Notes under the pieces: generated by a model
What the model was told of the DNA's origin: nothing
The model's input: only the letters and a program-made list of their open reading frames with translations
Database searches by the model: none
Part shown: one piece after another, positions 25,061-33,864 of the stretch
How positions within the stretch are numbered: position 1 is the stretch's first letter
Layout of the letters: each line of letters opens with the position of its first letter
Assembly (NCBI RefSeq): GCF_013410775.1
Contig: NZ_JACCFH010000001.1
Span: 372,001 to 436,000, forward strand
Length of the DNA: 64,000 nt
Direction of reading: 5' to 3'
Source: Sphaerotilus montanus
Lineage (GTDB): Bacteria > Pseudomonadota > Gammaproteobacteria > Burkholderiales > Burkholderiaceae_C
Translations under genes and position numbers: made by a program

Positions 25061-25954
25061 ATGGAATTGACCTACACGAACAAGTCCGATGAAACCGGGC
25101 ATCCCAAAACGACCTGGAGCGCACTGGCCCCTTGGTTGATTGCAATCGCCGGATTGTTGTCCATGTATGGCCCCACCTTCTGGGATCTGTTCCATGGACT
25201 GTGGGCGGGAGAACAGCAGGGCCATGGCCCCATCATCCTGGGAATTTCCATGTGGTTGCTGTGGAAAAAATGGGATGAACTGAATGCACTGCCGACTCAG
25301 CCGAATGGTCTGGCAGGAGGCATTTTTCTGATATTTGGCCTGATGCTCTATCTGGCTGGCAGGTCACAGAACATCCTTCTGTTCGAGGTAGGCTCCATCG
25401 TCGTCGTCATAGCCAGCATGCTGCTGCTGCTCAGCGGAACAGCCGCATTGAAACTGGCGTGGTTTCCCCTGTTTTTCATGGCATTCATGGTGCCATTGCC
25501 CGGCCTGTTCGTCGATGCCCTGACGCAACCCATGAAGACAGCCGTCTCTTATGTGGCGGAGCTCATTCTCTACCACCTGGGATACCCCATCAGTCGCAGT
25601 GGCGTGATCTTGCAGATCGGTCAATACCAACTGCTGGTTGCCGATGCGTGTGCAGGTCTGCATACCTTGTTCACGCTGGAGGCGCTGGGATTACTCTATC
25701 TCAACATCATCAGATATCAATCCGCACTCAGGAACATTCTACTGGCCTGCTTCATCGTCCCGATCAGTTTCACTGCGAACGTGATCCGCGTGATCGTACT
25801 CACGCTGATCACCTATCATTTTGGGGATGAAGCTGGTCAAGGATTCCTGCACGGATTCGCCGGCATGGTGCTGTTCCTGGCCGCATTGACATTGATCATT
25901 GCATCGGACGGGCTGCTCCGCATGCTGGTACCCAACAAGACAACGGCGCAATGA
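25061..25954 (+). CDS. xrtB: exosortase B
   Basis: The 297-residue polytopic protein matches the exosortase family, specifically the XrtB type found with EPS genes. The catalytic triad is recognisable: Cys197 in 'VADACAGLHTL', Arg243 in 'FTANVIRVI' and His264 in 'GQGFLHGF'. Exosortases are membrane proteases/transpeptidases proposed to process proteins carrying a C-terminal PEP-CTERM signal. No PEP-CTERM protein was found in the window, so substrates lie elsewhere. The adjacent epsI gene is its usual partner. Confidence 0.92.
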   Translation: MELTYTNKSDETGHPKTTWSALAPWLIAIAGLLSMYGPTFWDLFHGLWAGEQQGHGPIILGISMWLLWKKWDELNALPTQPNGLAGGIFLIFGLMLYLAGRSQNILLFEVGSIVVVIASMLLLLSGTAALKLAWFPLFFMAFMVPLPGLFVDALTQPMKTAVSYVAELILYHLGYPISRSGVILQIGQYQLLVADACAGLHTLFTLEALGLLYLNIIRYQSALRNILLACFIVPISFTANVIRVIVLTLITYHFGDEAGQGFLHGFAGMVLFLAALTLIIASDGLLRMLVPNKTTAQ

Positions 25955-25973
25955 CCTGAGTCGAGGCTACCCC

Positions 25974-26657
25974 ATGAACAAACGCACTGTCACCGCCCTC
26001 GTATCTGCACTGCTGATGTGCATCACCGCCGCATCGGCCAACTACGCCAAACCAACCCACTATTTTTCCGAAACCCGTGGCAGCAGGACGTTGACGAAGA
26101 TCGTGCCCACCCAGTTTGGCAACTGGCGACAACAAGAAACTGCAGGCGGCATCGTCAATCCACAGCAGAAGGAACTGCTGGACGAACTCTATTCCGAGCA
26201 GGTCAGCCGAACCTATGTGTCCACCGACGGCTACCGGATCATGCTGTCCATTGCCTACGGGAGGAACCAGAATGATTCGTTCCAAGTGCATCTGCCTGAA
26301 ATCTGTTATCCGGCACAGGGGTTTCAGGTCATCAGCAATGATCCGACAGCCATTGACACGAAGTTCGGCAGCATCACTGCGAAGCAGCTGAAAACAACCT
26401 ACCAGACGCAGCGCATTGAGCCGGTCACCTACTGGACGACCATCGGAAATCACGTGGTCAAGTCGGGCACGGACAAGAAACTCAAGGAGATGCGGTACGC
26501 CATGGATGGCCAGATCGCGGACGGCCTCCTGTTCCGGATCTCCAGCATCGATCCGGACCTGTCACGCGCCTTTGGCATGCAAAAGCAGTTTGTCTCGGAC
26601 ATGATGGACTCTCTTTCCGCAGACGACCGACTTCGACTGGCCGGCCTCTCCCGGTAA
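25974..26657 (+). CDS. epsI: EpsI family exosortase-associated protein
   Basis: The 227-residue protein has a signal peptide and the EpsI landmark 'HLPEICYPAQGFQV' with a conserved Cys, preceded by 'YGRNQNDSFQVH'. EpsI domains occur fused to or next to exosortases; their function is unknown. ATG 25974 is used because it gives a proper signal sequence and lies 19 bases after xrtB. The 684-base gene ends eight bases before the flippase gene. Confidence 0.88.
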   Translation: MNKRTVTALVSALLMCITAASANYAKPTHYFSETRGSRTLTKIVPTQFGNWRQQETAGGIVNPQQKELLDELYSEQVSRTYVSTDGYRIMLSIAYGRNQNDSFQVHLPEICYPAQGFQVISNDPTAIDTKFGSITAKQLKTTYQTQRIEPVTYWTTIGNHVVKSGTDKKLKEMRYAMDGQIADGLLFRISSIDPDLSRAFGMQKQFVSDMMDSLSADDRLRLAGLSR

Positions 26658-26665
26658 TTGCCAGC

Positions 26666-27958
26666 ATGGGACTCAATTGGCGCAAAGCGGCCAAGGTTGG
26701 CGTTTCCATATTTGACCAGGCTTGGCTGAGCGGCATCAGCCTGTTGATTTCCCTCATCTTTGTCCGAGAACTGGAAAAGGACGAGTTCGGTCTCTACATT
26801 CTCCTGTTCAATTCCTCGCTGTTCTTTCAAGGGATTGGCGGGGCACTGCTGTCAGCCCCATACACAACCCTCTATCCACGCAAGCAGGGGCCGACTCGAC
26901 GGGCCGTGGCGGACATCTACACACGGTCGACGCTCGTCTTTGCGCTTGGAGTGGCTCTGCTCGCATTCGGCGGATATCTGGTCTATGCCGCAGCAACCGG
27001 AGATGCCCTGCTGACGCTCGCAGCAGGAGCAGGGTTGGGCATCTGCATTCTTGGCTCTGTATCCAAGGACAATACCAGAGTATTCCACTATTCGCAAAAC
27101 AACCCAACGGCAGCACTCCGGGACAATATCACCTACGGTTGCCTGCTGATGGGGAGCATTTTCGCGATGATCAAGACACAGATGGTTTCTGCGGCAGCGG
27201 TGCTCATGGCCATCGGATTGTCCAGTGCGGCAGTGAGCATGCCCCATCTCTTCAGGCCGCACGCAAGGCTGCCACCGGACGAGCCAAACCATGTGGCTGC
27301 GCCTGCATCATCAACGCGGCAGTTGCTTGGCGAGTTCTGGTCCTGCGGGCGCTGGGCGGTGCTGGGCTCGTTCGTCACGTTCCTGACCAGCAACACCTAC
27401 CCTTATCTGGCAGCCGTCAGTTTCAGCAAATCCGACGTGGCCGATATTTCGGTAGCCCGGATACTTTCCATGCCAATTGCCTTGCTCGGTGCCGCCTGGT
27501 TCAATCTGATGCGCTCAAGGCTTTCCCAATGGGCGGCCGAAGAACGATACGAAAAAATAGAGAGCACCATCCGGATGTCGGTCGCAGTCGCTTTGGCACT
27601 GACCGTGCTGGAGGGTGGCGTGCTCTATTTCTTCGGTGATCTGATCCGAGTGGTGTTCGGTGAGAAATATGCCAACCTCCAGACGCTGACGTTGTTGTGG
27701 ACAGCACAGACAGGTCTGGCCTTCATCAGGGGCATCTATGCGGCGACGCTCATGAGCAATGACGTGGGGTACAGGGACCTCAGCCAGATCGGGATCATCA
27801 CCCTGGCTGCGACGGTCATCGTGATGCTCGTCGCGAGCACGACGCCCTATGCCGCATCCATCGTGCTGGCACTGACTTTTCTGGAGTTGCTCCAGATTGC
27901 ACTGATCTTGCGCAGGCGACACCACATGCAGGTACGACGATGCCCAGCCTTCAATTAG
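26666..27958 (+). CDS. polysaccharide flippase (Wzx-like, MATE/MOP superfamily)
   Basis: The 430-residue protein has about twelve hydrophobic segments, a family-typical start ('FDQAWLSGISLLISLIFVRE') and 'FGLYILLF'-like elements of polysaccharide biosynthesis transporters. It probably flips lipid-linked repeat units across the inner membrane before polymerisation. It overlaps the next gene by 19 bases. Base composition is more AT-rich than in the flanking 10 kb. Confidence 0.85.
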   Translation: MGLNWRKAAKVGVSIFDQAWLSGISLLISLIFVRELEKDEFGLYILLFNSSLFFQGIGGALLSAPYTTLYPRKQGPTRRAVADIYTRSTLVFALGVALLAFGGYLVYAAATGDALLTLAAGAGLGICILGSVSKDNTRVFHYSQNNPTAALRDNITYGCLLMGSIFAMIKTQMVSAAAVLMAIGLSSAAVSMPHLFRPHARLPPDEPNHVAAPASSTRQLLGEFWSCGRWAVLGSFVTFLTSNTYPYLAAVSFSKSDVADISVARILSMPIALLGAAWFNLMRSRLSQWAAEERYEKIESTIRMSVAVALALTVLEGGVLYFFGDLIRVVFGEKYANLQTLTLLWTAQTGLAFIRGIYAATLMSNDVGYRDLSQIGIITLAATVIVMLVASTTPYAASIVLALTFLELLQIALILRRRHHMQVRRCPAFN

Positions 27959-29319
27959 TTTTCCAGATTGTCGCTGGCCTGGGGCCTTATTTTCTCATTG
28001 CCATACTGCTTGCCGCACTCGTTGGCATCTTTCTTCCATGGGGAGTTGAAAACCCAAGAAAATGGCTTTTTCTTTACATCATCGGCTTGGCCTTGCTGCC
28101 ATTTGGCGGGAATGATCCATCTGGCGGCGGGAGTCTTTACAAGCAAATCACATGGGGATTGCTGTACGTCCTATGCACGGTAATGATCGCCAGATCGCGC
28201 AAAGACAGCGAATCTCGCGACACAAAATTCCCCATTGAGCTCCTGATACTCTACGCATTCCTGCTGGCAACCATCATCTGGTCCGAATACAAGGTCAGCT
28301 CATTCAAGAGATATCTACTACTCGTGGGACTGCTCCTGATCGCCACGATATCCTCCAGAATTTCACTGCACAGCAGATCATTCGCAAGCATCATTGATAA
28401 ACCACTGGCGTTCTTCATGTTTTGCGGGGTTGCAGTTGCTGCAATATCGCCAAGAATCGCGTTCGACTCCGACGGAGCCCTCCAGGCATTCACCTCTCAC
28501 AAGAACACATGGGGCCAGTTCATGTGCCTGTGCTCGATCGTTTTTTTCAACAACGTACTGGCTCGCAACAACAGAACGTTGAACATTCCTCTTCTGGCAG
28601 CGTCACTGATCGTTCTCTATCTGTCAAAAAGCGCGACCAGCATGCTGGCCTTCTCCTTCTCATCATGCTGCCTGCTGTTGATACATGGATTATCCAGCAA
28701 GAACATGGCAGGGAAACTGGCTGTGTTGATTGTTGTACTGACCAGCTCAGTGGCCACCCTTGTCTATTCGATTGCACACGGAAATCTTCCGTTTGATGCC
28801 TTGACAGAAATGGTCTTCAAGGTCACGGACAAGTCGACGACACTCACTGGCCGGACATTCCTGTGGCAGCTCATGGCCGCGGAGATCAAGTATCATCCCT
28901 GGCTGGGCACAGGCTTCGGTGGTTTCTGGGTCGGCCTGGAAGGTGCTGCGGGCGTGCTGGTCAGACGACTCGACTGGGGCCCGCCAACGCAAGCGCACAG
29001 TGGCTACATAGATGTCGTCAATGAGGTTGGATTTGCAGGCTTGGCGATGCTGTGCATTGTATTGCTGTCACATTTCTACAGAATATTCGCCCTCTACAAT
29101 GCAGAAAATCGACAGCACTTCTCATTACATTTCTCGATATTCACCAGCTTCCTGATCATCAATTACGCAGAGTCTTCCTTCATCCAAGGAACGAACATAT
29201 GGTGGATAATAGTCACCTGCTCGATCGTCGAAGTATACAATCGAACTCAAGAGCCACAATCAAACAAAACAAATCCCATCAAGGGAAAAAAAGCATCAAA
29301 ATCACTGGAATACATATAG
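27940..29319 (+). CDS. O-antigen ligase/polymerase-like membrane protein (Wzy/WaaL)
   Basis: The 459-residue polytopic protein has the O-antigen ligase layout. It has many helices, a large periplasmic loop in the C-terminal half ('TGFGGFWVGLEG' to 'GPPTQAHSGYIDVVNEVG', the conserved Arg/His-bearing region) and a lysine-rich cytoplasmic tail. In an EPS cluster it most likely polymerises repeat units (Wzy role). Codon choice is clearly AT-richer than elsewhere in the window, especially 28.2-29.3 kb, as is common for horizontally exchanged polymerase genes. Confidence 0.83.
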   Translation: MPSLQLVFQIVAGLGPYFLIAILLAALVGIFLPWGVENPRKWLFLYIIGLALLPFGGNDPSGGGSLYKQITWGLLYVLCTVMIARSRKDSESRDTKFPIELLILYAFLLATIIWSEYKVSSFKRYLLLVGLLLIATISSRISLHSRSFASIIDKPLAFFMFCGVAVAAISPRIAFDSDGALQAFTSHKNTWGQFMCLCSIVFFNNVLARNNRTLNIPLLAASLIVLYLSKSATSMLAFSFSSCCLLLIHGLSSKNMAGKLAVLIVVLTSSVATLVYSIAHGNLPFDALTEMVFKVTDKSTTLTGRTFLWQLMAAEIKYHPWLGTGFGGFWVGLEGAAGVLVRRLDWGPPTQAHSGYIDVVNEVGFAGLAMLCIVLLSHFYRIFALYNAENRQHFSLHFSIFTSFLIINYAESSFIQGTNIWWIIVTCSIVEVYNRTQEPQSNKTNPIKGKKASKSLEYI

Positions 29320-29329
29320 CAGATCAAGC

Positions 29330-30295
29330 ATGACAGCATGCCGAGAACATATCCACGACAAGATCAGCACCGGCCGAATGGAAACAGGCAAGCCTCTGAT
29401 TTCAATCTGCATCTGCACATTTCGCCGACCGGAGGGCATACGCCGTGCCCTGACAAGCCTGATCGACACGGATACGCCACCAGGCTGGCAGATTGAGTTC
29501 ATTGTCGTGGACAATGACAAAGACCAGTCCGCCTTGAACATCATCAACCGGGTCCGACTCGATCGACCGGACGCCACCGTGCGCTATTTTGCCGAACAGA
29601 ATCCAGGCGTCAGCCATGCACGCAATCGGTGCATTGCAGAGGCCAACGGCGAAATACTGACATTCATTGACGATGACGAGTATGTCGGCCAACACTGGCT
29701 GGTCAATCTCATTTCGACGCTGGAACGGCAGCAGGCAGACGCGGTGTTCGGCCCGGTCGTCCCCAGCTTTGCGGTACCTCCGCCAGCCTGGGTGAACGCG
29801 ACGGGCACACACCAGCGTGCCCGCTCTTCAACGGGGAGTCCCGTCGCATGGAGAAATGCGCAGACGAACAACGTCGCGTTCCGTCGCTCCTTGCTCAATT
29901 CCGGCCACCGGTTTTCCGTTGAGTTTGCAAAAACGGGGGGGGAAGATTCTCTGTTCTTCGCCGCCGCCGCCGCCTCAGGCCACCATCTGGTCTGGTGCGA
30001 TGAAGCCGTGGTCACTGAAACGGTTCCCCTGGAACGGATGACAAGACGCTGGGTACTGGAGCGAGCCTTTCACGGAGGCCGTACGTTCGTGAGACTGCAA
30101 GCCAAATTGGTAAGTCCCCTGGCATACGGCTACTATGCAGCGTATGGATTGCTTTATTCATTGGCGGTCCTGCCACCATTGCTGCTGACCGTGGCCATCG
30201 GGCATGCCCGATATATGCAGTACGCCCGCATCCTGGCAGGCAATCTGGGAAAGATTGCAGCCAGATTCTATGGCGGCGGCAACTATGGTGGATAA
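29330..30295 (+). CDS. glycosyltransferase family 2
   Basis: The 321-residue protein shows a GT-A fold: 'ISICICTFRRPEGIRRAL' at the start, 'FIVVDNDK', 'NPGVSHARNRCIAEANGEI' and the metal-binding 'FIDDDEYV'. A later 'GGEDSLFF' acts as the acceptor-side ED motif. A C-terminal hydrophobic stretch (about 260-295) may attach it to the inner membrane. An internal ATG (29378) is an alternative start. A G8 homopolymer at 29935-29942 lies in the coding sequence just before the ED motif. It overlaps the next gene by 11 bases. Confidence 0.87.
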   Translation: MTACREHIHDKISTGRMETGKPLISICICTFRRPEGIRRALTSLIDTDTPPGWQIEFIVVDNDKDQSALNIINRVRLDRPDATVRYFAEQNPGVSHARNRCIAEANGEILTFIDDDEYVGQHWLVNLISTLERQQADAVFGPVVPSFAVPPPAWVNATGTHQRARSSTGSPVAWRNAQTNNVAFRRSLLNSGHRFSVEFAKTGGEDSLFFAAAAASGHHLVWCDEAVVTETVPLERMTRRWVLERAFHGGRTFVRLQAKLVSPLAYGYYAAYGLLYSLAVLPPLLLTVAIGHARYMQYARILAGNLGKIAARFYGGGNYGG

Positions 30296-31505
30296 GGGAC
30301 GGCCCCTGCGCATCCTGATCGTCCACAACCGCTACCAGATCCGTGGCGGGGAGGAATCGGTCGTGGATGCCGAAGTGGCGCTGCTGCGCGACCACGGGCA
30401 CGAGGTCTGTCTCTACGAGCGGGACAACCATGAGGTCGCCGGCCAATCCCGGTTGGGCCTGCTCCGGGACACGCTCTGGTCTTCTTCGAGCCATGCAGAC
30501 GTCACGCGGCTGATCAGGGAGTTCGGGGCGGATGTCGTGCATGTCCACAACACGCTGCCGCTGGTGTCCCCGTCCGTGTACTGGGCAGTGGATGCGGCGC
30601 CAAGCGGGGTTGCGCTGGTGCAGACGCTCCACAACTACCGCTGGTTCTGCCCCAAGGCCACCCTGCTGCGGGACGGCAAGATCTGCGAAGACTGTGTCGG
30701 CAAGTTCGCCTGGCGGGCGGTGGTGCACCGCTGCTACCGGGAGTCGGCCGTGCAGAGTGCCGTCATGGCCACCACCTTCGGCCTCCACACGGCGCTGGGC
30801 TCGCTGCACCGGAAGGCAGATCGCATCATCGCGCTGAGCGAATTTGCACGCGACAAGTACGTGCTGAACGGCTTTCCGGCTGAGCGCATGGCCATCAAGC
30901 CCAACTTCGTTCCTGACGCCGGTGATCCGCTGGCAGCGGCTTCGGCCGACCGGACCGGATTTCTGTACGTGGGCCGCCTGTCCGAGGAAAAAGGGCCCCA
31001 TGTGCTGGTCGAGGCGGCCGCCAGGGTGCCGGAGTTGCGCTTCGATCTCGCGGGTGGCGGACCACTAGGACCCCAGTTGCCGCGTCGGGACAACATCATC
31101 TACAGCGGCACGGTGCCGGCCGCCTCGGTGCGCGACAAGATGCGGCACGCCAGCATGCTGGTTCTGCCGAGCCTGTGCTACGAAGGTCTGCCCATGACGC
31201 TGGTCGAAGCGTTCTGCAATGGCCTGCCCGTTCTGGCCAGCCGTCTGGGGCCGCTGGCCACGCTGGTCGAGGACGGTGTCAACGGCCTGCTCTTCAACCC
31301 GGGGGATGCAGGCGATCTCGCCGACAAGCTGCGCTGGGCGGCAGCACACCCGGCGGCCATTCGACAAATGGGAGTCGCCGCGCGCCAGGCTTATCTGGCG
31401 CACTACACCCCCGAGTCCAACTACCGGCAACTGCTGGCGATCTACGAGGACGCAATCGTCCATCGACGGGCATCGACCTCCTCGGCGAGACTCACTGGTA
31501 CGTGA
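30285..31505 (+). CDS. glycosyltransferase family 4 (GT-B)
   Basis: The 406-residue GT-B protein has an N-terminal acceptor domain ('ILIVHNRYQIRGGEESVV', 'DVVHVHNTLPL') and a C-terminal nucleotide-sugar domain ('FLYVGRLSEEKGPHVLVEA', then the 'EGLPMTLVEA' EX7E motif). It would add a sugar to the lipid-linked repeat unit in the cytoplasm. ATG 30285 places the family N-terminus at the start; ATG 30270 is possible. It is the last plus-strand EPS gene and overlaps the convergent SDR gene by 14 bases. Confidence 0.87.
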   Translation: MVDKGRPLRILIVHNRYQIRGGEESVVDAEVALLRDHGHEVCLYERDNHEVAGQSRLGLLRDTLWSSSSHADVTRLIREFGADVVHVHNTLPLVSPSVYWAVDAAPSGVALVQTLHNYRWFCPKATLLRDGKICEDCVGKFAWRAVVHRCYRESAVQSAVMATTFGLHTALGSLHRKADRIIALSEFARDKYVLNGFPAERMAIKPNFVPDAGDPLAAASADRTGFLYVGRLSEEKGPHVLVEAAARVPELRFDLAGGGPLGPQLPRRDNIIYSGTVPAASVRDKMRHASMLVLPSLCYEGLPMTLVEAFCNGLPVLASRLGPLATLVEDGVNGLLFNPGDAGDLADKLRWAAAHPAAIRQMGVAARQAYLAHYTPESNYRQLLAIYEDAIVHRRASTSSARLTGT

Positions 31506-32577
31506 GACTGCCGCCTGCGCGCGCCATCCGGGTGGGCAGGCGATCGAACACCGCCGTGTGTTCGATTGCAGCCTTGGCCTCGCGTCCTTGCGCAAGCACC
31601 TCGTGGATCCACCGCATCGCGCGGGCCTCTGGCGGCTCCGCGGACAGCCCGGGATCCAGCGCATCGATCAGGCCATGGAGACCTTCGCCCAACCCGACCT
31701 GCGGACGGTAGCCCAGCAGATCCTGGGCCTTGCGGTAGCTGGGCCGGTGGTGGTGCAGGTCCGGCGCACCGCCCTGCAGGTTGATGTGGATCTGTCCGCC
31801 CAGCGCCGTCCGGATGGCATCTGCCACCTGCGCTGCGCTCACGTTGTGATGGCTGATGTTGAAGATCTGCCGGCTGACCATGCTGGCGGGCGCGGCCAGC
31901 ACTGCCATGAGGCCGTGAACGGCATCCGACAGATGCACGTGTCCGCGGCACTGCAGGCCCTGGTTGTCCAGGGTGATCTGCCGCAGCCGAAGCGCACTCA
32001 GGACCATCGCATGGACCATGAGATCCAGTCGCATGCGCGAACCGCGCCCATGGACCTGCCCCAGGCGCACGACCGATGGCGAAAATCCGGTCGTCGCCAT
32101 GGGAAGAATGGCGGCCTCCGCCATCAGACAGTGTTGTGCCTGGTGCGTGAGTGGCCGGACCGGCGAGGACTCGGTCGATTCCTGCAGGCTGGAGAAGCCG
32201 TAGACACTGCAGCAACTGACAAGCAGGTAGCGGGGGATGCCGCAACTGCGCGCCAGTTGCGCCAGGCGGACCTGCGCGCGGTGGTTCACCGCATCCGCAC
32301 CGGCCGGATCCGACGCGGCCGCCAGTTCGCTGGACCACCCGGCCAGATCGACCACCGCCTGCATGCCGGTCAGGTGGCCGCGGTGCAGCGCGCGGGTGTC
32401 CATGCGGCGGATCTGCAGCCGCGCATGGTGGAGCAGATCCGCCAACCCCTGCTCCCCGAAGATCATGCTGTCCACCGCGGTGACCGCGTGCCCCCGCTCC
32501 AGCAGCGCACGAACCAGCGCAGACCCGATGTAGCCAGCGGCGCCGGTGACCAGAATGTGCTGAGGGCGGTCCATCAT
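31492..32577 (-). CDS. NAD-dependent epimerase/dehydratase-like SDR lacking the YxxxK pair
   Basis: The 361-residue protein has the extended-SDR Rossmann start 'ILVTGAAGYIGSALV' (GxxGxxG at 12-18). It also has an 'AVVDLAG' strand, 'NHRAQVRLAQLARSCGI' and a Ser in 'SCCSVYGFSS' (124). C-terminal substrate-domain features such as 'GRGSRMRLDLMVHAM' and 'GHVHLSDAVHGLMAVL' follow GalE/dehydratase relatives. Where the catalytic Tyr-x-x-x-Lys should be, I read 'HQAQHCLMAE' (145-154), with neither residue. It may be a non-catalytic or altered enzyme. It is the last gene of a minus-strand group with an aminotransferase and two glycosyltransferases. Start at the first of two ATGs (32577). Confidence 0.8.
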   Translation of the reverse strand: MMDRPQHILVTGAAGYIGSALVRALLERGHAVTAVDSMIFGEQGLADLLHHARLQIRRMDTRALHRGHLTGMQAVVDLAGWSSELAAASDPAGADAVNHRAQVRLAQLARSCGIPRYLLVSCCSVYGFSSLQESTESSPVRPLTHQAQHCLMAEAAILPMATTGFSPSVVRLGQVHGRGSRMRLDLMVHAMVLSALRLRQITLDNQGLQCRGHVHLSDAVHGLMAVLAAPASMVSRQIFNISHHNVSAAQVADAIRTALGGQIHINLQGGAPDLHHHRPSYRKAQDLLGYRPQVGLGEGLHGLIDALDPGLSAEPPEARAMRWIHEVLAQGREAKAAIEHTAVFDRLPTRMARAGGSLTYQ

Positions 32578-32708
32578 GTGAGAGCAGGAAAGTGGGAAGC
32601 GAGGCGGTACGTCAGTGCACCGCTGCAGGACTGTGCCGCGTCCGCCACTGCATGCGGACCACCTGAACACGGGTTGTTTCCAAAAACCCGCACAAGGTGA
32701 GAACTAAG

Positions 32709-33821
32709 TCAACTGACTGAAGACTTGCGCGACAAGGTGTTGCGGATCACGTCGATGACGTGGTGCACATCGCTGTCCTGGAGCCCCTGGTGGACCGGCA
32801 GGCACAGCCCTTCCCCATACAGCGTGTCGCAGATCGGCAGGTCCACCGGGTCGATCAGCCCTGCGAGACAGGGCTGACGGTGCAGCGGATAGAACATCGA
32901 ACGGGTCTGGACACCGGCCAACTCCAGCGCATCCCGAAGTTCAGGCATGCGTGGGCACAGGATCGGAAACCGGAACGGAATGAATTCCGAATTCGGATCC
33001 ACCTTCATGAACCGCAGTTGCGCCAGTCCGGTCAGACCCTCCTGGAACAGGTTGTAGCGGCGCAGGCGGTCGATCTTCACCTGCGGCAGGCGGGCCATCT
33101 GCGCCTGCCCGACAGCGCACTGCATGTCGGTGACCCGGAAATTCATGCCCAGCGACTCGTGGATGAACGAACCACTGGACTCGCGCCCCTGGTTGCGCAG
33201 CAGGCTGATGCGCCGGGCCAGGCGCTGCTCCCTGGACAGCACGGCGGCACCCTCGCCCATCGTGATCGTCTTGTCGGCGAAAAACGAGATCACGCCGACA
33301 TCGCCGAATGTGCCTGCGTGCTGACCACGGTAGCGCACGCCACAGGCCTGCGCCGCATCCTCGATGACGGCCAGACCGTGGCGCTTGCCCACCTGCGCGA
33401 TCTCCGCGGCATACGCGGCCTGGCCATAGATATGCACCGGCATCAGCGCGGAGGTCCGGGGCGTGATGGCCCGCTCGAACGCCTCGGGGCGGGCGGTGAA
33501 GGTGTGGGGATCCACGTCGACGAGCACCGGCTTGAGCCCGGCAAAGACCGCCGCGCTGGCCGACGCCATGAAGGTGAACCCGGGAATGATGATTTCGCTG
33601 CCCCGCGGCAGATCCAGCGCCAGCAGGGCCAGGAACAGACCGAGCGTGCCGTTGGGCGCCAGGGCGACGTGGTTGGCACCGGTGAGCTGGCTCATGCTCT
33701 GCCGGAAGGCTGCCGCCGCCGGGCCCTCGGTCAACCAGTTCCGTTCGATGCAGCCGTTGAGTGCTTCGAGCTCGGAACGTCCCAGCCAAGGCTCTACCTG
33801 CTGAATACGATGGAACTGCAT
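32709..33821 (-). CDS. DegT/DnrJ/EryC1/StrS-family aminotransferase
   Basis: The 371-residue PLP enzyme probably makes an amino sugar nucleotide for the polysaccharide. Landmarks are 'NWLTEGPAAAAF', 'ALAPNGTLGLFLAL', 'VIEDAAQACG' and the PLP lysine Lys184 in 'FFADKTITMGEG'. The length is typical. The Met at 33821 begins the family sequence; the longer open frame upstream has no family match. A 43-base gap separates it from the upstream glycosyltransferase gene. Confidence 0.92.
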   Translation of the reverse strand: MQFHRIQQVEPWLGRSELEALNGCIERNWLTEGPAAAAFRQSMSQLTGANHVALAPNGTLGLFLALLALDLPRGSEIIIPGFTFMASASAAVFAGLKPVLVDVDPHTFTARPEAFERAITPRTSALMPVHIYGQAAYAAEIAQVGKRHGLAVIEDAAQACGVRYRGQHAGTFGDVGVISFFADKTITMGEGAAVLSREQRLARRISLLRNQGRESSGSFIHESLGMNFRVTDMQCAVGQAQMARLPQVKIDRLRRYNLFQEGLTGLAQLRFMKVDPNSEFIPFRFPILCPRMPELRDALELAGVQTRSMFYPLHRQPCLAGLIDPVDLPICDTLYGEGLCLPVHQGLQDSDVHHVIDVIRNTLSRKSSVS

Positions 33822-33864
33822 GCTTTTAACCCCTTTTTTGCCGACGTTCAATGTCAGCAAGAGC

